A stretch of DNA of 64,000 nt, taken from assembly GCA_020859985.1 (NCBI GenBank), contig JAJBVD010000083.1, positions 62,001-126,000 on the forward strand. Direction: 5' to 3'. How positions within the stretch are numbered: the stretch's first letter is position 1; each line of letters begins with the position of its first letter. The translations under genes were made by a program, and so were the position numbers. Positions 43,058-52,562 of this stretch are shown piece after piece. Below the pieces are notes generated by a model. That model did no database searches and was not told the origin of the DNA. It worked only from the letters and a program-made list of their open reading frames with translations. Source of the stretch: Clostridiales bacterium (lineage in GTDB: Bacteria > Bacillota > Clostridia > Lachnospirales > Lachnospiraceae).

Positions 43058-44848
43058 ATGGAAATCACGACTGATATTAAATACGTGGGTGTGAATGACC
43101 ACCAGGTGGACCTGTTCGAGGGACAGTATGTTGTACCGAACGGCATGTCATATAACTCCTACGTGATTCTCGATGAGAAGGTTGCCGTCATGGATACGGT
43201 GGACGCTCATTTCAAACACGAATGGCTGGACAATATTGGCGCAGCCTTAAACGGCCGCCAGCCGGACTACCTGATCATACAGCATATGGAGCCGGACCAT
43301 TCTGCTAATATAGCGAATTTTATGGATGTATATAAGGATACGGTCATTGTCTCCAGCGCCAAGGCGTTCAATATGATGGGACAGTTCTTCGGGACTGATT
43401 TTTCAGACCGGCGCGTGGTTGTCAAAGAGGGAGACACGCTTTGCCTTGGAAAGCACACGCTGGCGTTTGTGGAAGCACCGATGGTTCACTGGCCGGAGGT
43501 GATCGTGACCTACGATACCTGTGATAAGGTGCTGTTTTCTGCGGACGGATTCGGCAAATTCGGCGCGCTGGATGCCGACGAGCCCTGGGATGATGAGTCC
43601 CGCCGTTATTTTATCGGCATTGTGGGCAAGTACGGCGCTCAGGTGCAGAAGCTTCTGAAAAAGGCTGCCACGCTGGACATTCAGATGATCTGCCCGCTGC
43701 ACGGACCGGTGTTGAAGGAGAACCTTGGCCATTATCTGCATCTTTATGATCTGTGGTCGTCTTATCAGCCGGAATCGGAAGGCATCGTCATCGCCTACAC
43801 TTCCGTCTACGGGCATACACAGCGGGCGGTGAACAGCCTCGCGGATCAGTTCCGTGCCAAGGGATGCCCGAATGTGATTGTTCATGATCTGGCCCGGTGC
43901 GATATGGCTCTGGCCGTGAGCGACGCGTTCCGCTACAACAAGCTGGTACTGGCTACCACCACCTACAATGCTGACATCTATCCGTTCATGCGCGACTATA
44001 TCCATCGGCTGACTGAGCGTAATTTCCAGAACCGCAAGGTGGCTCTGATTGAAAACGGTTCCTGGGCTCCGAATGCTGCTAAAATCATGAAGCAGATGCT
44101 GGAGAAAAGCAAAAACATTACCTGGGCAGACACGACTGTCCACATCAAATCCGCACTGGATGAGACCAGCCGGAACGAGCTGCAGGCGCTGGCCGATGAG
44201 CTGTGCCAGGACTATATCGCGCAGAGCAGCGAGACCGCAAACAAGAACGATCTGACGGCATTGTTCAAGATCGGATACGGCCTGTATGTGGTTACTTCGA
44301 ATGATGGGGCGAAGGACAACGGCCTGATCGTGAATACCGTATCACAGGTGGCGGAGAACCCGAACCGCATTGCCGTATGCATCAACAAGGCAAACTATTC
44401 GCATCATGTGATCAAACAGACCGGTATCATGAACGTAAACTGCCTGTCCATAGAGGCACCGTTCAGTGTATTCCAGAATTTTGGATTTCAGAGCGGAAGA
44501 ACGGCGGACAAATTCAAGGATATGACGCCTCTTTACTCGGACAACGGTCTGGCGTTCCTGCCCAGATACATCAATGCGTTTATGTCTCTGAAGGTGGAGC
44601 AATATGTTGATCTGGGAAGCCACGGGATGTTTATCTGCACTGTGACCGAATCGCGCGTCATCTCCAATGTGGAGACCATGACCTACAATTTTTATCAGAG
44701 CAACGTAAAACCAAAGCCGCAGACGGAAGGCAAGAAGGGTTTTGTCTGCAAGGTATGCGGATACATTTACGAGGGAGACGAGCTTCCGGATGACTTTATC
44801 TGCCCGCTCTGCAAGCATGGTGCTGCGGATTTTGAGCCGATTGCGTAA
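43058..44848 (+). CDS. Flavodiiron protein with flavin-reductase and rubredoxin domains
   Basis: 596-residue oxygen/NO reductase in four parts: metallo-beta-lactamase-like diiron domain (1-250; H76, E78, D80, H81 in QHMEPDHSAN), flavodoxin domain (about 255-395; AYTSVYGHTQRAV FMN loop), flavin-reductase-like domain (about 405-545; KIGYGLYVVTSNDGAKDNG), and a rubredoxin at 562-596 with Cys 564, 567, 582 and 585. It reduces O2 to water or NO to N2O in the cytoplasm, protecting an anaerobe; the fused parts allow direct NAD(P)H-linked electron flow. Good ribosome site AAAGGAG. Its last 53 bases overlap the HAD gene on the other strand. Confidence 0.95.
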   Translation: MEITTDIKYVGVNDHQVDLFEGQYVVPNGMSYNSYVILDEKVAVMDTVDAHFKHEWLDNIGAALNGRQPDYLIIQHMEPDHSANIANFMDVYKDTVIVSSAKAFNMMGQFFGTDFSDRRVVVKEGDTLCLGKHTLAFVEAPMVHWPEVIVTYDTCDKVLFSADGFGKFGALDADEPWDDESRRYFIGIVGKYGAQVQKLLKKAATLDIQMICPLHGPVLKENLGHYLHLYDLWSSYQPESEGIVIAYTSVYGHTQRAVNSLADQFRAKGCPNVIVHDLARCDMALAVSDAFRYNKLVLATTTYNADIYPFMRDYIHRLTERNFQNRKVALIENGSWAPNAAKIMKQMLEKSKNITWADTTVHIKSALDETSRNELQALADELCQDYIAQSSETANKNDLTALFKIGYGLYVVTSNDGAKDNGLIVNTVSQVAENPNRIAVCINKANYSHHVIKQTGIMNVNCLSIEAPFSVFQNFGFQSGRTADKFKDMTPLYSDNGLAFLPRYINAFMSLKVEQYVDLGSHGMFICTVTESRVISNVETMTYNFYQSNVKPKPQTEGKKGFVCKVCGYIYEGDELPDDFICPLCKHGAADFEPIA

Positions 44849-45494
44849 GTGCGAGAATCTCCAGCAGATCTTCCGGACGCCCGATCACACGCGCAGCACC
44901 GCACTGGTAAAGATAGTCCGCATCGCGGAATCCCCAGCTGACCAGAACGCTGTCGATACCGGCATTTTTGGCGGTCTGGATATCCACTTCGGAATCACCG
45001 ATATAGATGGCGTCACGGGGATCTGTTTTTAAAATGTCTAAGACCGTATAGACAGAATCAGGCATTGGCTTCTTGCGAATGCCTGTTTTTTCGCCTGCGA
45101 CATAGTCGAACAGCCCATCAAAATAATATCTGCATAAATCCTGCACAGCGTAATCCGCCTTATTGGAAATTATAGCTGTTTTTCTGCCTGCATTTTTCAG
45201 CGTGGTCAGCACTTCGGGTATCCCGTCATAAGGTCTGGTCTGATCAGCACAGTGAATCTGATAATGTCTGGTGAAATCCTCAAACACCGTGTCAATCTGC
45301 GCCGGAAGAGTATCCGGCGGTACGCTCCGCTCAATCAGTTTCCGGATCCCGTTTCCGACAAAACGGCGCACATCCTCCCGGGAACGCTCCGGCAGGGCAG
45401 ACCGGCGCAGCGCGAAATTCAGACTCGTCGTCAGATCGTCCAGTGTATTCAGTATCGTTCAGTCTAAATCAAAAATAGCCAGGCGACAGCTCAT
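44796..45494 (-). pseudogene. HAD phosphatase (Gph-like) interrupted by in-frame stop
   Basis: A full-length phosphoglycolate phosphatase-like HAD reading frame (232 codons) that starts well (AAGGAGG, 8 bases, ATG at 45494; MSCRLAIFDLD) but has TGA at 45461-45459 exactly where the Gly of the DxDGT motif should be. After it the frame runs on with T-I-L-N-T-L-D-D-L and keeps all other motifs: SNK (motif II), the Lys in KKPMPDSVY (III) and GDSEVDIQTAKNAG (IV). One base change (TGA for GGA) explains it. Either a very young pseudogene or a sequence error. A restart at 45371 would lack the nucleophile Asp. Confidence 0.85.
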
Positions 45495-45667
45495 GATCAT
45501 TTCCTCCTTGTTTGGCGCGGACAGTATAGCATATTCCACTGCGGATGGAAACAGGTTTTTAAAGATTCTGATTTGGAATAGATAAATGCCAAAATGGAAT
45601 TGAATGTATGTATTACAAAAAATATAATGATATATATCAGAAACAGGATAAGAACAGGAGGATGCCT

Positions 45668-47281
45668 GTGAAGTACAGGGTAATTATCGCGGATGACGAG
45701 CCGAAGATCATCCAGCTGATCCGTCAGCTCGGACACTGGCAGGAACTGGATATTGAGATCGTAGATGAGTGCCGCAATGGTGCGGAGGCTCTGGAAAGTA
45801 TTGTGAGGAACCGGCCGGACCTTGTCCTGTCGGATATTCAGATGCCGGTCTATGATGGGATCGAACTGATCCGGCGGGTGCGGGACGCCGACGTGGATCC
45901 GCTTTTCGTGCTGATCAGCGGTTACCGCCATTTTGAATATGCCAGAAGCGCGATTCAGCTGAACGTCATGGATTACCTGTTAAAGCCAATCGATGAAAAG
46001 CAGCTGAACGATACGCTGCGGACCATTTGTGCCCGCGTTGATGAGAAAAATCGTCTGGCGGAGCAGAGCAAGACGCTGTATGTCCTGCAGGAAAATCAGA
46101 ACCGCAAAGCGATGGAGCGCTTCTGGGCAAAGCTGCTCTATCGGGACGAGACGGTGGACGACGCCTGTTTTGCCTCTTTAGAGAACTGCAATCGGGAATT
46201 TCATACGGAATTCGTGCCCGGATGTTATCAGGTATTCTGCGTTTTTTCTAGCCTGAGCGCGATTCTGGAAAAATCGGACGCGATGGGAAACGGCAGGCTG
46301 GAGGTTTACATAAAGGAAAGCTTTCCGGACTATGTCCGCTATTACGGAAATAACACGTATATGGGCTATATTCTGGTTGCGAATTATGCAGAAGAAAAGA
46401 AAAACGAGATCCGCCAGGCGGTGCTGGCTCTTTATTATAAGATCCGGGATCTGCGGGAAATCTACGGGGACATTCGTCTGAGCATCGGCTGCAGCCGGAT
46501 TTACCAAGACATTCCGGACATTTTTACTGCGTTTGATGAGGCGCACAGTGCGGAGTGGGGGCGTCTGGTGCTGACGAGAAACGGCGTGCTGGATTATGAC
46601 CAGATCGCGCAGCTTCCGGGATTTTCCATGGATGAGCTGATCATGCGGGAGGAGATTCAGACACTGCTCGACTGCCTCCGCTATCTGCGCTCGGAGGAGC
46701 TGGGAGATCTGATGGAGCGGGTTTACCAGAGGGCGGTGCGCTTAAACGGCCGGAATCCCCAGGATATGATGATGAGCTTTTTTAAGCTGGAGGCGGAGAT
46801 TATTTTCTGCTTTGAGGATACGGAGCGGCAGACCCGTATGCAGGAGGATGTTTATTACGCGTATCTGAACGCCCGCAATTTTCAGCAGGTCATCCGCAAT
46901 ATTTACCTTGTCTGCCAGAAGTATATAGAGGAAGAACAGAAAAAGCTGAAAGAAAAAATGGGCAAACCGATTCAGCTGGCGGTTTGCTATGTGCGGGAGC
47001 ATTATGCCGAACAGATTTCGCTGGAGGACGTCGCCGGTGCCGGCAATGTTTCTCCGACTTATATGAGCAAGCTGTTCAAGAGCGAGATGCAGATTGGTTT
47101 CAATGAGTTTCTGACGCAGGTGCGTCTGGAAGAATCAGAGAAGCTTCTGGAAAATACGAACCTGACGGTGCGGGAAATCGCCGCGAAGGTGGGATATCCG
47201 GACGAAAAGTATTATTCAAAGCTTTTTAAGAAGAATACCGGGATCAAACCGACGGATTATCGAAGAATTTACAGTGGATAA
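45668..47281 (+). CDS. AraC-type response regulator (YesN-like)
   Basis: About 538 residues. Receiver domain (1-120) with acidic pocket D9-D10, phosphorylated D56 in LVLSDIQMP and Lys in LLKPIDEKQL; middle region (about 130-420) of unassigned structure; C-terminal AraC double helix-turn-helix (about 440-538, ISLEDVAGAGNVSPTYMSKLFKSEM and VGYPDEKYYSKLFKKNTGIKPTDY). The GTG at 45668 is preferred, as AGGAGG lies 6 bases before it while the ATG at 45662 directly touches the site. First gene of the sugar-sensing and transport cluster; likely activates the ABC transporter genes. Confidence 0.92.
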   Translation: MKYRVIIADDEPKIIQLIRQLGHWQELDIEIVDECRNGAEALESIVRNRPDLVLSDIQMPVYDGIELIRRVRDADVDPLFVLISGYRHFEYARSAIQLNVMDYLLKPIDEKQLNDTLRTICARVDEKNRLAEQSKTLYVLQENQNRKAMERFWAKLLYRDETVDDACFASLENCNREFHTEFVPGCYQVFCVFSSLSAILEKSDAMGNGRLEVYIKESFPDYVRYYGNNTYMGYILVANYAEEKKNEIRQAVLALYYKIRDLREIYGDIRLSIGCSRIYQDIPDIFTAFDEAHSAEWGRLVLTRNGVLDYDQIAQLPGFSMDELIMREEIQTLLDCLRYLRSEELGDLMERVYQRAVRLNGRNPQDMMMSFFKLEAEIIFCFEDTERQTRMQEDVYYAYLNARNFQQVIRNIYLVCQKYIEEEQKKLKEKMGKPIQLAVCYVREHYAEQISLEDVAGAGNVSPTYMSKLFKSEMQIGFNEFLTQVRLEESEKLLENTNLTVREIAAKVGYPDEKYYSKLFKKNTGIKPTDYRRIYSG

Positions 47282-47345
47282 GCTTACAGATGCCGGATGA
47301 TCTTATATATCTGGAAAGGAATGCCCGGTTACTTAGGAGCGCAAA

Positions 47346-48218
47346 ATGAACGGAATACATATCATATTGGCCGCGGTCATTGCGATTCTGTTGATGCTTT
47401 TGATCCTGGCAGGCGTAAAGCTGTACCGACAGAAAAAAATCATCGCCTTTCTGAGTACGCAGGAGAGACGCAAAAAGACACAGGACCGGATTTCCTGGGA
47501 ATCCGGGGAGGCGGAGGAGGTGCGCCTTCTGCGGAAACGCATGGAACTCTCCACTTTGCAGGAGCAGATCAATCCGCATTTTCTTTATAATACGCTGGAC
47601 AGCATCCGCAGCCGTGCGCTGATGGACGGACAAAAAGAGATTGCGCAGATGACGGAGATCCTCTCACGGTTTTTCCGCTACTGTATCAGCAACAATGACA
47701 GTCTGGTGCGGGTTCGTGAGGAATTGAATCATATTCAGGATTATTATTACATCCAGAAATACCGCTTTGAGGATAAGCTGGATATGCGAGTTGAGGTGGA
47801 GACGGAGGAGATCTACGATTATTATCTGCCGAAGATGACTTTGCAGCCTCTGGTGGAAAACGCGATGATCCACGGACTGGAGAAAAGCGAGAAAAAAGGC
47901 AGGATCGACCTTCATATTTTTCTTGCCAATGAGAGACTGGTGATCCTGGTCGCTGACAATGGGGTCGGCATGAGCCCGGAACAGCTTGCTGCTCTGAATG
48001 AGAGGATGAGCGGACAGCTTTATGAGGCCAGACGCAAAGGAAGCAGACATACGGGTATCGCGCTCAACAATGTCAACGCACGACTGAAGCTGACTTTCGG
48101 TGAGGACAGCGGCATCCATTACCGCTCGATGGAGGGCGAGGGTACGGACGCGGTGGTCACCATGCCGGTGGTGGATGTGTTTGCGCGCGTGCGTTACGAG
48201 GAGAAATCGCAGGTGTGA
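47346..48218 (+). CDS. YesM-type histidine kinase without sensor domain
   Basis: 290 residues, half the usual size. One membrane segment (about 5-25, HIILAAVIAILLMLLILAGVKLY), a short coiled segment, then the His_kinase domain with phosphorylated H78 in EQINPHFLYNTLDSIRS and the ATPase domain (N-box PLVENAMIHGLE, G-box DNGVGMS, GIALNNVNARL). Normal YesM kinases have two membrane segments and an outer sensor plus HAMP, all missing here. So the signal must reach it from inside or from a membrane partner; the following pseudo-ATPase is a candidate. Ribosome site TAGGAG. Confidence 0.92.
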   Translation: MNGIHIILAAVIAILLMLLILAGVKLYRQKKIIAFLSTQERRKKTQDRISWESGEAEEVRLLRKRMELSTLQEQINPHFLYNTLDSIRSRALMDGQKEIAQMTEILSRFFRYCISNNDSLVRVREELNHIQDYYYIQKYRFEDKLDMRVEVETEEIYDYYLPKMTLQPLVENAMIHGLEKSEKKGRIDLHIFLANERLVILVADNGVGMSPEQLAALNERMSGQLYEARRKGSRHTGIALNNVNARLKLTFGEDSGIHYRSMEGEGTDAVVTMPVVDVFARVRYEEKSQV

Positions 48219-48279
48219 TGCGGACCGGAATTCGATTTTACGGGCCTGGTAATGGAAATACGGATGCGGGTGATGATAT

Positions 48280-49662
48280 ATGAAGGAACTGCTTCGAATC
48301 GTACATGGCTGCCTCGACGGCATCGATGAGGGCGAACTGCGCGACTACAATGTTGAGATATATGAGGGAGATATTCTGTATATACAGGGAGTCGAAGACA
48401 GCGGGATTCGGACTCTGGCAAAGGTGTTTGCGGGAGACTGCGCGTTAAAAGACGGCAGTCTTTTTCTGAATGGGAAAAAGGTAGAGGACTATGATCGCAA
48501 TACCGCTTATTATTATCGAATCTATACTATCACCGCGGAGCGGGATCTCGTAGAAAACTTAAGTGTGGCAGAGAATCTGGAGGCGGTGCGGCATCTTCCA
48601 TTCTCCCTGCGTCTCTATAACCGGAAAAAAGCAGAGCAGGAAGTGAATGATTATCTGGAAAAAGAGCAGGTAGATGTCCGTGCGGATGAAGAGCCGTGGA
48701 TGCTGAGCCAGACAGACCGGAAAAAGCTGAGCATTCTGAAAGCAAATATGCATGGAGCGCGGCTGGTGATTCTGGATGCCACGCATGGATTTTATGAAGG
48801 CAAAGAGGCAGAGGAAATCTGCGAGCTGATCCGGCGGGCAAATGAGGAGGGTATCACCTTTGTCATTCTTTCAAGATACTATACAATGTTTGCGGAGATC
48901 GCAAGCCGGATACAGGTTCTCGCAGGGGGCATAGATCTGAAAGAATGGGGACAGATCGACGAGCGCATCCGTTTCTGTCTTCGGCGTCCGGCGGGAGGAA
49001 CTGCCGCACCCGGAACAGAAACGACGCATAGTTTTCTGGGCATATACGATTACGAGTGGGAGATGGAGGACGGGATCTGGCAGTATCTTTCTTTTGTGCG
49101 CAGGCAGAATCCTCTTTTCTGGGAAAAAGAAGTAGGAGCGCATATTCCGGAGCCAGGGTGCAGCTTTTGCAAGGATACGGTGGTGATACCGATCAACAGC
49201 GGGGAGAATCTCGTCAGCAATCTGGATATTGCGGACAATCTGCTGCTGCCGATTCCGCGTCGCATTGGGCGCGGACCGGGCGGTATGATTCCGGCGAACA
49301 TCCGCCGGAATGTTCTGGAAAAGTTTTTCCGGACGACCGGATTTGACCCGGACAGGACACAGGTCGGTGATCTGAACAGGATACAGAGGAAAATCCTTTC
49401 CATTTACCGCTGGGAACTGGCGCATCCGCGGATCATGATACTGGAGAGTCCTTACAGCGGACTGATGCCGGAAGAAATACGGAGCCTGCGTATTTACCTG
49501 CAGGGCGTGGCAAAACGGGGAATCCGCATTCTGTATTTTTCAAAAACACCGGACGACATGAGAGAAGACTGTGAAAACGTGATTCTGACGAAAAATGGCA
49601 AAAATGCAAAAATCGCCACCTTTTCACATTTTTTTCCACCCCACGAAACGGACAGACTCTGA
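48280..49662 (+). CDS. RbsA-like protein lacking ATPase motifs (pseudo-ATPase)
   Basis: 460 residues aligning over its length to double-ABC sugar ATPases such as the real one at 51069. The P-loop place (37-45) reads GVEDSGIRT instead of GENGAGKST, so Lys and Ser are lost; the signature reads LSQTD (142-146); Walker B keeps D166 but the catalytic Glu is Ala (VILDATHG); the switch His is Arg (ILSRYY). The second half has no P-loop and reads MILESPYSG at Walker B. The frame is intact, with no stop or frameshift and normal codon use, so the loss looks selected. Lies between the kinase and the binding protein; probably a non-hydrolysing adaptor. Confidence 0.8.
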   Translation: MKELLRIVHGCLDGIDEGELRDYNVEIYEGDILYIQGVEDSGIRTLAKVFAGDCALKDGSLFLNGKKVEDYDRNTAYYYRIYTITAERDLVENLSVAENLEAVRHLPFSLRLYNRKKAEQEVNDYLEKEQVDVRADEEPWMLSQTDRKKLSILKANMHGARLVILDATHGFYEGKEAEEICELIRRANEEGITFVILSRYYTMFAEIASRIQVLAGGIDLKEWGQIDERIRFCLRRPAGGTAAPGTETTHSFLGIYDYEWEMEDGIWQYLSFVRRQNPLFWEKEVGAHIPEPGCSFCKDTVVIPINSGENLVSNLDIADNLLLPIPRRIGRGPGGMIPANIRRNVLEKFFRTTGFDPDRTQVGDLNRIQRKILSIYRWELAHPRIMILESPYSGLMPEEIRSLRIYLQGVAKRGIRILYFSKTPDDMREDCENVILTKNGKNAKIATFSHFFPPHETDRL

Positions 49663-49700
49663 TAAAGTAGGCTTATCAAAAAGAACGGAGGAAATACTTT

Positions 49701-50750
49701 ATGAAAAGAAAATTGATGGCACTGCTGATGGCGGGCTGCATGGCGCTGGGGTGCCTTGGCAGCTTTACGACCGCTATGGCGGAAGAGGAAACGGAAGCGG
49801 AGAGCGTTGCTGAGGAAGTAACGGAAGCTGTTGAGGCGGAAGGCGAAGACCTGACCGGAAAGAAAGTCGGGTTTTCCGCACTGATGATGTCCTCGGAATT
49901 CTTTACCGATATGTCAAACCAGATGGAAGAATATTTCACCGGTTATGGTATGGAGTATGAAGTAGCGGACGCAAACGGCAACGCGCAGACCCAGATCCAG
50001 ACCGTAGAAAACTTTGTTTCCATGGGAATGGATTACATCATCTGCTTCGTGGTAGATGCATCTTCCATTTCTGACTCTCTTGTGAAGGCAAGAGAAGAAG
50101 GCGCTTTCATCATCGTCATCGGTACGGTGCTGGATAACGCGGACGCATATGATGTCTGCATCAACATCAGCCAGGAAGAATCCGGCCAGGTAGAGGCACA
50201 GCTCGCAGCGGCATGGATCGAGGAGACTTTCCCGGATGCTGAGGACGGATCCATCAAGGTCGGCCTGCTGACCAACTCGGAGAATGAGGATGCGGTAAGC
50301 AGATGCAACGGTCTGCGTCAGATCGAAGAGTATACTTCCAAGGCAGTGATCGTGGAAGAGCATGAGACAACACAGGCAGAAGGCGCGGCAGCGGCACAGA
50401 GCTACGCAGAGATGATGCTGATGAACAACGAAGACCTGAAAGTCATTCTGACCTATGGTACTGATCAGGGACAGGGCGCAAATGAGGCAGCTATGGCGGC
50501 CGGTATCAATACGGACGAGTTTGCAGTGTTTACCGTTGATACGGCTGAGTTCATCCGTGAGAAGGTCAGAGCGTCTGTAGACGGAGAATCTGTGATCCGC
50601 GGCACCGTAATGCTTGGTGAAGGCACACCGATGACCTGCTACAAGCTGATGGACGGTTCCTGGTCCAGCCGTGTGGTTGACAAGGTTTACTCCGAGCGCT
50701 GCATCGAGATCACTCCGGACACGATCGATGAGTATTATCCGGACGACTGA
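49701..50750 (+). CDS. Sugar ABC transporter substrate-binding protein
   Basis: 349 residues of the RbsB-like (type I) binding-protein fold. N-terminal export signal (MKRKLMALLMAGCMALG) followed by an acidic linker (AEEETEAESVAEEVTEA); a Cys at 13 or 18 could be lipidated though the lipobox is not ideal. The mature part begins LTGKKVGFSALMMSSEFFTDMSNQMEEYF and has the ITYGTDQGQGANEA hinge. Binds a sugar outside the membrane and hands it to the permease. A hairpin after its stop may give it higher expression than the ATPase and permease. Confidence 0.92.
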   Translation: MKRKLMALLMAGCMALGCLGSFTTAMAEEETEAESVAEEVTEAVEAEGEDLTGKKVGFSALMMSSEFFTDMSNQMEEYFTGYGMEYEVADANGNAQTQIQTVENFVSMGMDYIICFVVDASSISDSLVKAREEGAFIIVIGTVLDNADAYDVCINISQEESGQVEAQLAAAWIEETFPDAEDGSIKVGLLTNSENEDAVSRCNGLRQIEEYTSKAVIVEEHETTQAEGAAAAQSYAEMMLMNNEDLKVILTYGTDQGQGANEAAMAAGINTDEFAVFTVDTAEFIREKVRASVDGESVIRGTVMLGEGTPMTCYKLMDGSWSSRVVDKVYSERCIEITPDTIDEYYPDD

Positions 50751-51068
50751 TCCAAATTGTAAAACTTTGAAAATTGAGGCTGAGTATTGACGGGATGGGG
50801 CTGCTGCGCTATGCAGCAGCTCCATTTTCATGAGACACAGAGCCGGATAAGGAATTTACTATAAAAGTGTCGTCAATAGACAGGCTCGTGCCATGCTTGC
50901 ATGGCTGAGAGCATGGATATTAGACGACCTGACCGGTATGAGCAAGTAGCGCAATAGCGCGGATTGCGAATAGCGGCAGCGATTGCGTGAGTGCAAAGCA
51001 CGGAGCAATCGACTTTTATAATTAGTGGTGCCTGCGAAGCAGGCATGAAAGTTTAGAAAGGATATCTT
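50751..51068 (+). other. Structured intergenic segment in sugar ABC operon
   Basis: 318 bases between binding-protein and ATPase genes. After the hairpin at 50797-50829, a dense fold is possible: GTCGTC (50869) with GACGAC (50923) closing GCCATG-CTTG-CATGGC (50890-50905); GCGC-AATA-GCGC (50949-50960); CGATTGC (50980) with GCAATCG (51005) enclosing TGC-AAA-GCA; and TGCCTGC-GAA-GCAGGCA (51029-51045). No open frame with a ribosome site. Not a class I recognise. Confidence 0.5.
50797..50829 (+). terminator. Partial terminator after binding-protein gene
   Basis: 11-bp stem GGGGCTGCTGC / GCAGCAGCTCC (one G-U), 5-base loop, then ATTTTC. A weak T-run would allow read-through into the transporter genes. 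Confidence 0.65.
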
Positions 51069-52559
51069 ATGGCAAAAGTACTGGAAGTAAAAAATGTGAC
51101 CAAAACATATCCTGGTGTAGTGGCGCTTGACAATGTATCCTTCGATGTGGAAAAAGGGGAGATTCTCGCACTGATCGGAGAGAATGGCGCCGGAAAGTCG
51201 ACTGTGATCAAGACGATTTCGGGAGCCATCACGCCGGACTCCGGAACCATCACCATTGATGGAACGACTTATGAAAAGCTGACGCCTGCGATTGCCAAGA
51301 ACGCAGGTATCGGCGTCGTATATCAGGAATTGAATCTGGTGCCGTCTTTAAGCATTATGGAGAATATTTTTCTGGGCGAACACGTGGGAAACAGGGCATT
51401 TATGCCGGATTTCAAAGAGATGCGCCGACGTTCGCAGGAGGTCATGGAAGATCTCGGCGTTAAGATTGATGTTTCTACCCAGGTACAGATGCTCTCTACA
51501 GCGCAGATGCAGATTGTAGAGATTGCGAAGGCAGTTGTAAAGAACTGTAAGGTGCTGATCATGGATGAGCCGTCCGCCTCCATCCCGATGGCGGAGGTGG
51601 AAAATATGTTCCGCATTGTGCGCCGCCTGAAGGAAAAGGGCGTATCGGTCATCTACATCAGCCACCGTCTGGAAGAACTGTTTGAACTCTGCGACCGCGT
51701 GACGGTATTCCGGGACGGGCAGTATGTGGTGACAAGAAACGTAGCGGACATTACAAAGAAAGACCTGATCAAATACATGATCGGCCGTGAACTCACCGAA
51801 AAATTTCCGGAGCGAAATGTGAAAATCGGGGAGCCGGTGCTGCAGGTAAAGGATCTGACCGGAAATGGAGATTTCCACATTGATCTGGAGCTGCGTAAGG
51901 GAGAGATCCTGGGACTGGCCGGGCTGGTCGGTGCGGGGCGCACGGAGCTGGCCAAGATGCTCTGCGGGGATGTGAAACCGGAGAGCGGCGAGATTCTGAT
52001 TAACGGTAAAGCGCTGAAAGCGGCCTCCGCAGCGGACGGGGTTGAGATGGGTGTCGGCCTTGTGCCGGAAGACCGCAAGCTGGAAGGCGTATTTCTGGAA
52101 TATACCATCGAGTGGAATATTCCGATCATGAGCATGAAAAAGGTCAGCCATATGGGCATTTTGAATTTTAAAAAGCTGGATGAGCTGACAGACCGTTTTG
52201 TAAAGACACTGGAGATTAAAACACCGTCTGTCAAACAGGAGGTTCGGAACCTTTCCGGCGGCAATCAGCAGAAGGTGGTCGTGGCAAAGGTGCTTGCCGC
52301 CGACAATGATATTCTGATTTTTGATGAGCCTACGAGAGGTATTGACGTCGGAGCCAAACAGGAGATCTACAAGCTGATGAACAGCCTGGTCGAACAGGGC
52401 AAATCCATCCTGATGATTTCGTCCGAGATGGAAGAACTGCTCGGCATGAGCGACCGGATACTGGTGCTTCATGAAGGAAGACTCAGCGGAGAACTGTTGA
52501 AGCCGGAATTCAGCCAGGATCGTATACTGGAGCTGGCATCCGGAATGAAGGAGGAGTAG
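51069..52559 (+). CDS. Sugar ABC transporter ATP-binding protein (RbsA-like)
   Basis: 496-residue double ABC ATPase. First cassette intact: GENGAGKST (37-45), LSTAQMQ, VLIMDEPSA, YISHR. Second cassette has the degenerate P-loop normal for RbsA proteins (GLVGAGRTE), then LSGGNQQKV and ILIFDEPTRGI. Powers uptake through the permease encoded 3 bases downstream. Full-length and with all motifs, in contrast to its degenerate relative at 48280. Confidence 0.95.
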   Translation: MAKVLEVKNVTKTYPGVVALDNVSFDVEKGEILALIGENGAGKSTVIKTISGAITPDSGTITIDGTTYEKLTPAIAKNAGIGVVYQELNLVPSLSIMENIFLGEHVGNRAFMPDFKEMRRRSQEVMEDLGVKIDVSTQVQMLSTAQMQIVEIAKAVVKNCKVLIMDEPSASIPMAEVENMFRIVRRLKEKGVSVIYISHRLEELFELCDRVTVFRDGQYVVTRNVADITKKDLIKYMIGRELTEKFPERNVKIGEPVLQVKDLTGNGDFHIDLELRKGEILGLAGLVGAGRTELAKMLCGDVKPESGEILINGKALKAASAADGVEMGVGLVPEDRKLEGVFLEYTIEWNIPIMSMKKVSHMGILNFKKLDELTDRFVKTLEIKTPSVKQEVRNLSGGNQQKVVVAKVLAADNDILIFDEPTRGIDVGAKQEIYKLMNSLVEQGKSILMISSEMEELLGMSDRILVLHEGRLSGELLKPEFSQDRILELASGMKEE

Positions 52560-52562
52560 AAT

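Noticed and set aside
45371-45459. HAD gene as a shorter active protein starting at 45371
   Set aside because: This would lack the DxD nucleophile and has no ribosome site; the upstream frame with AAGGAGG and the missing motif explains the sequence better.
45459-45461. TGA in the HAD gene as a selenocysteine codon
   Set aside because: The position is the conserved Gly of the motif, not a Cys, and no hairpin of the bacterial SECIS type is evident just behind it.
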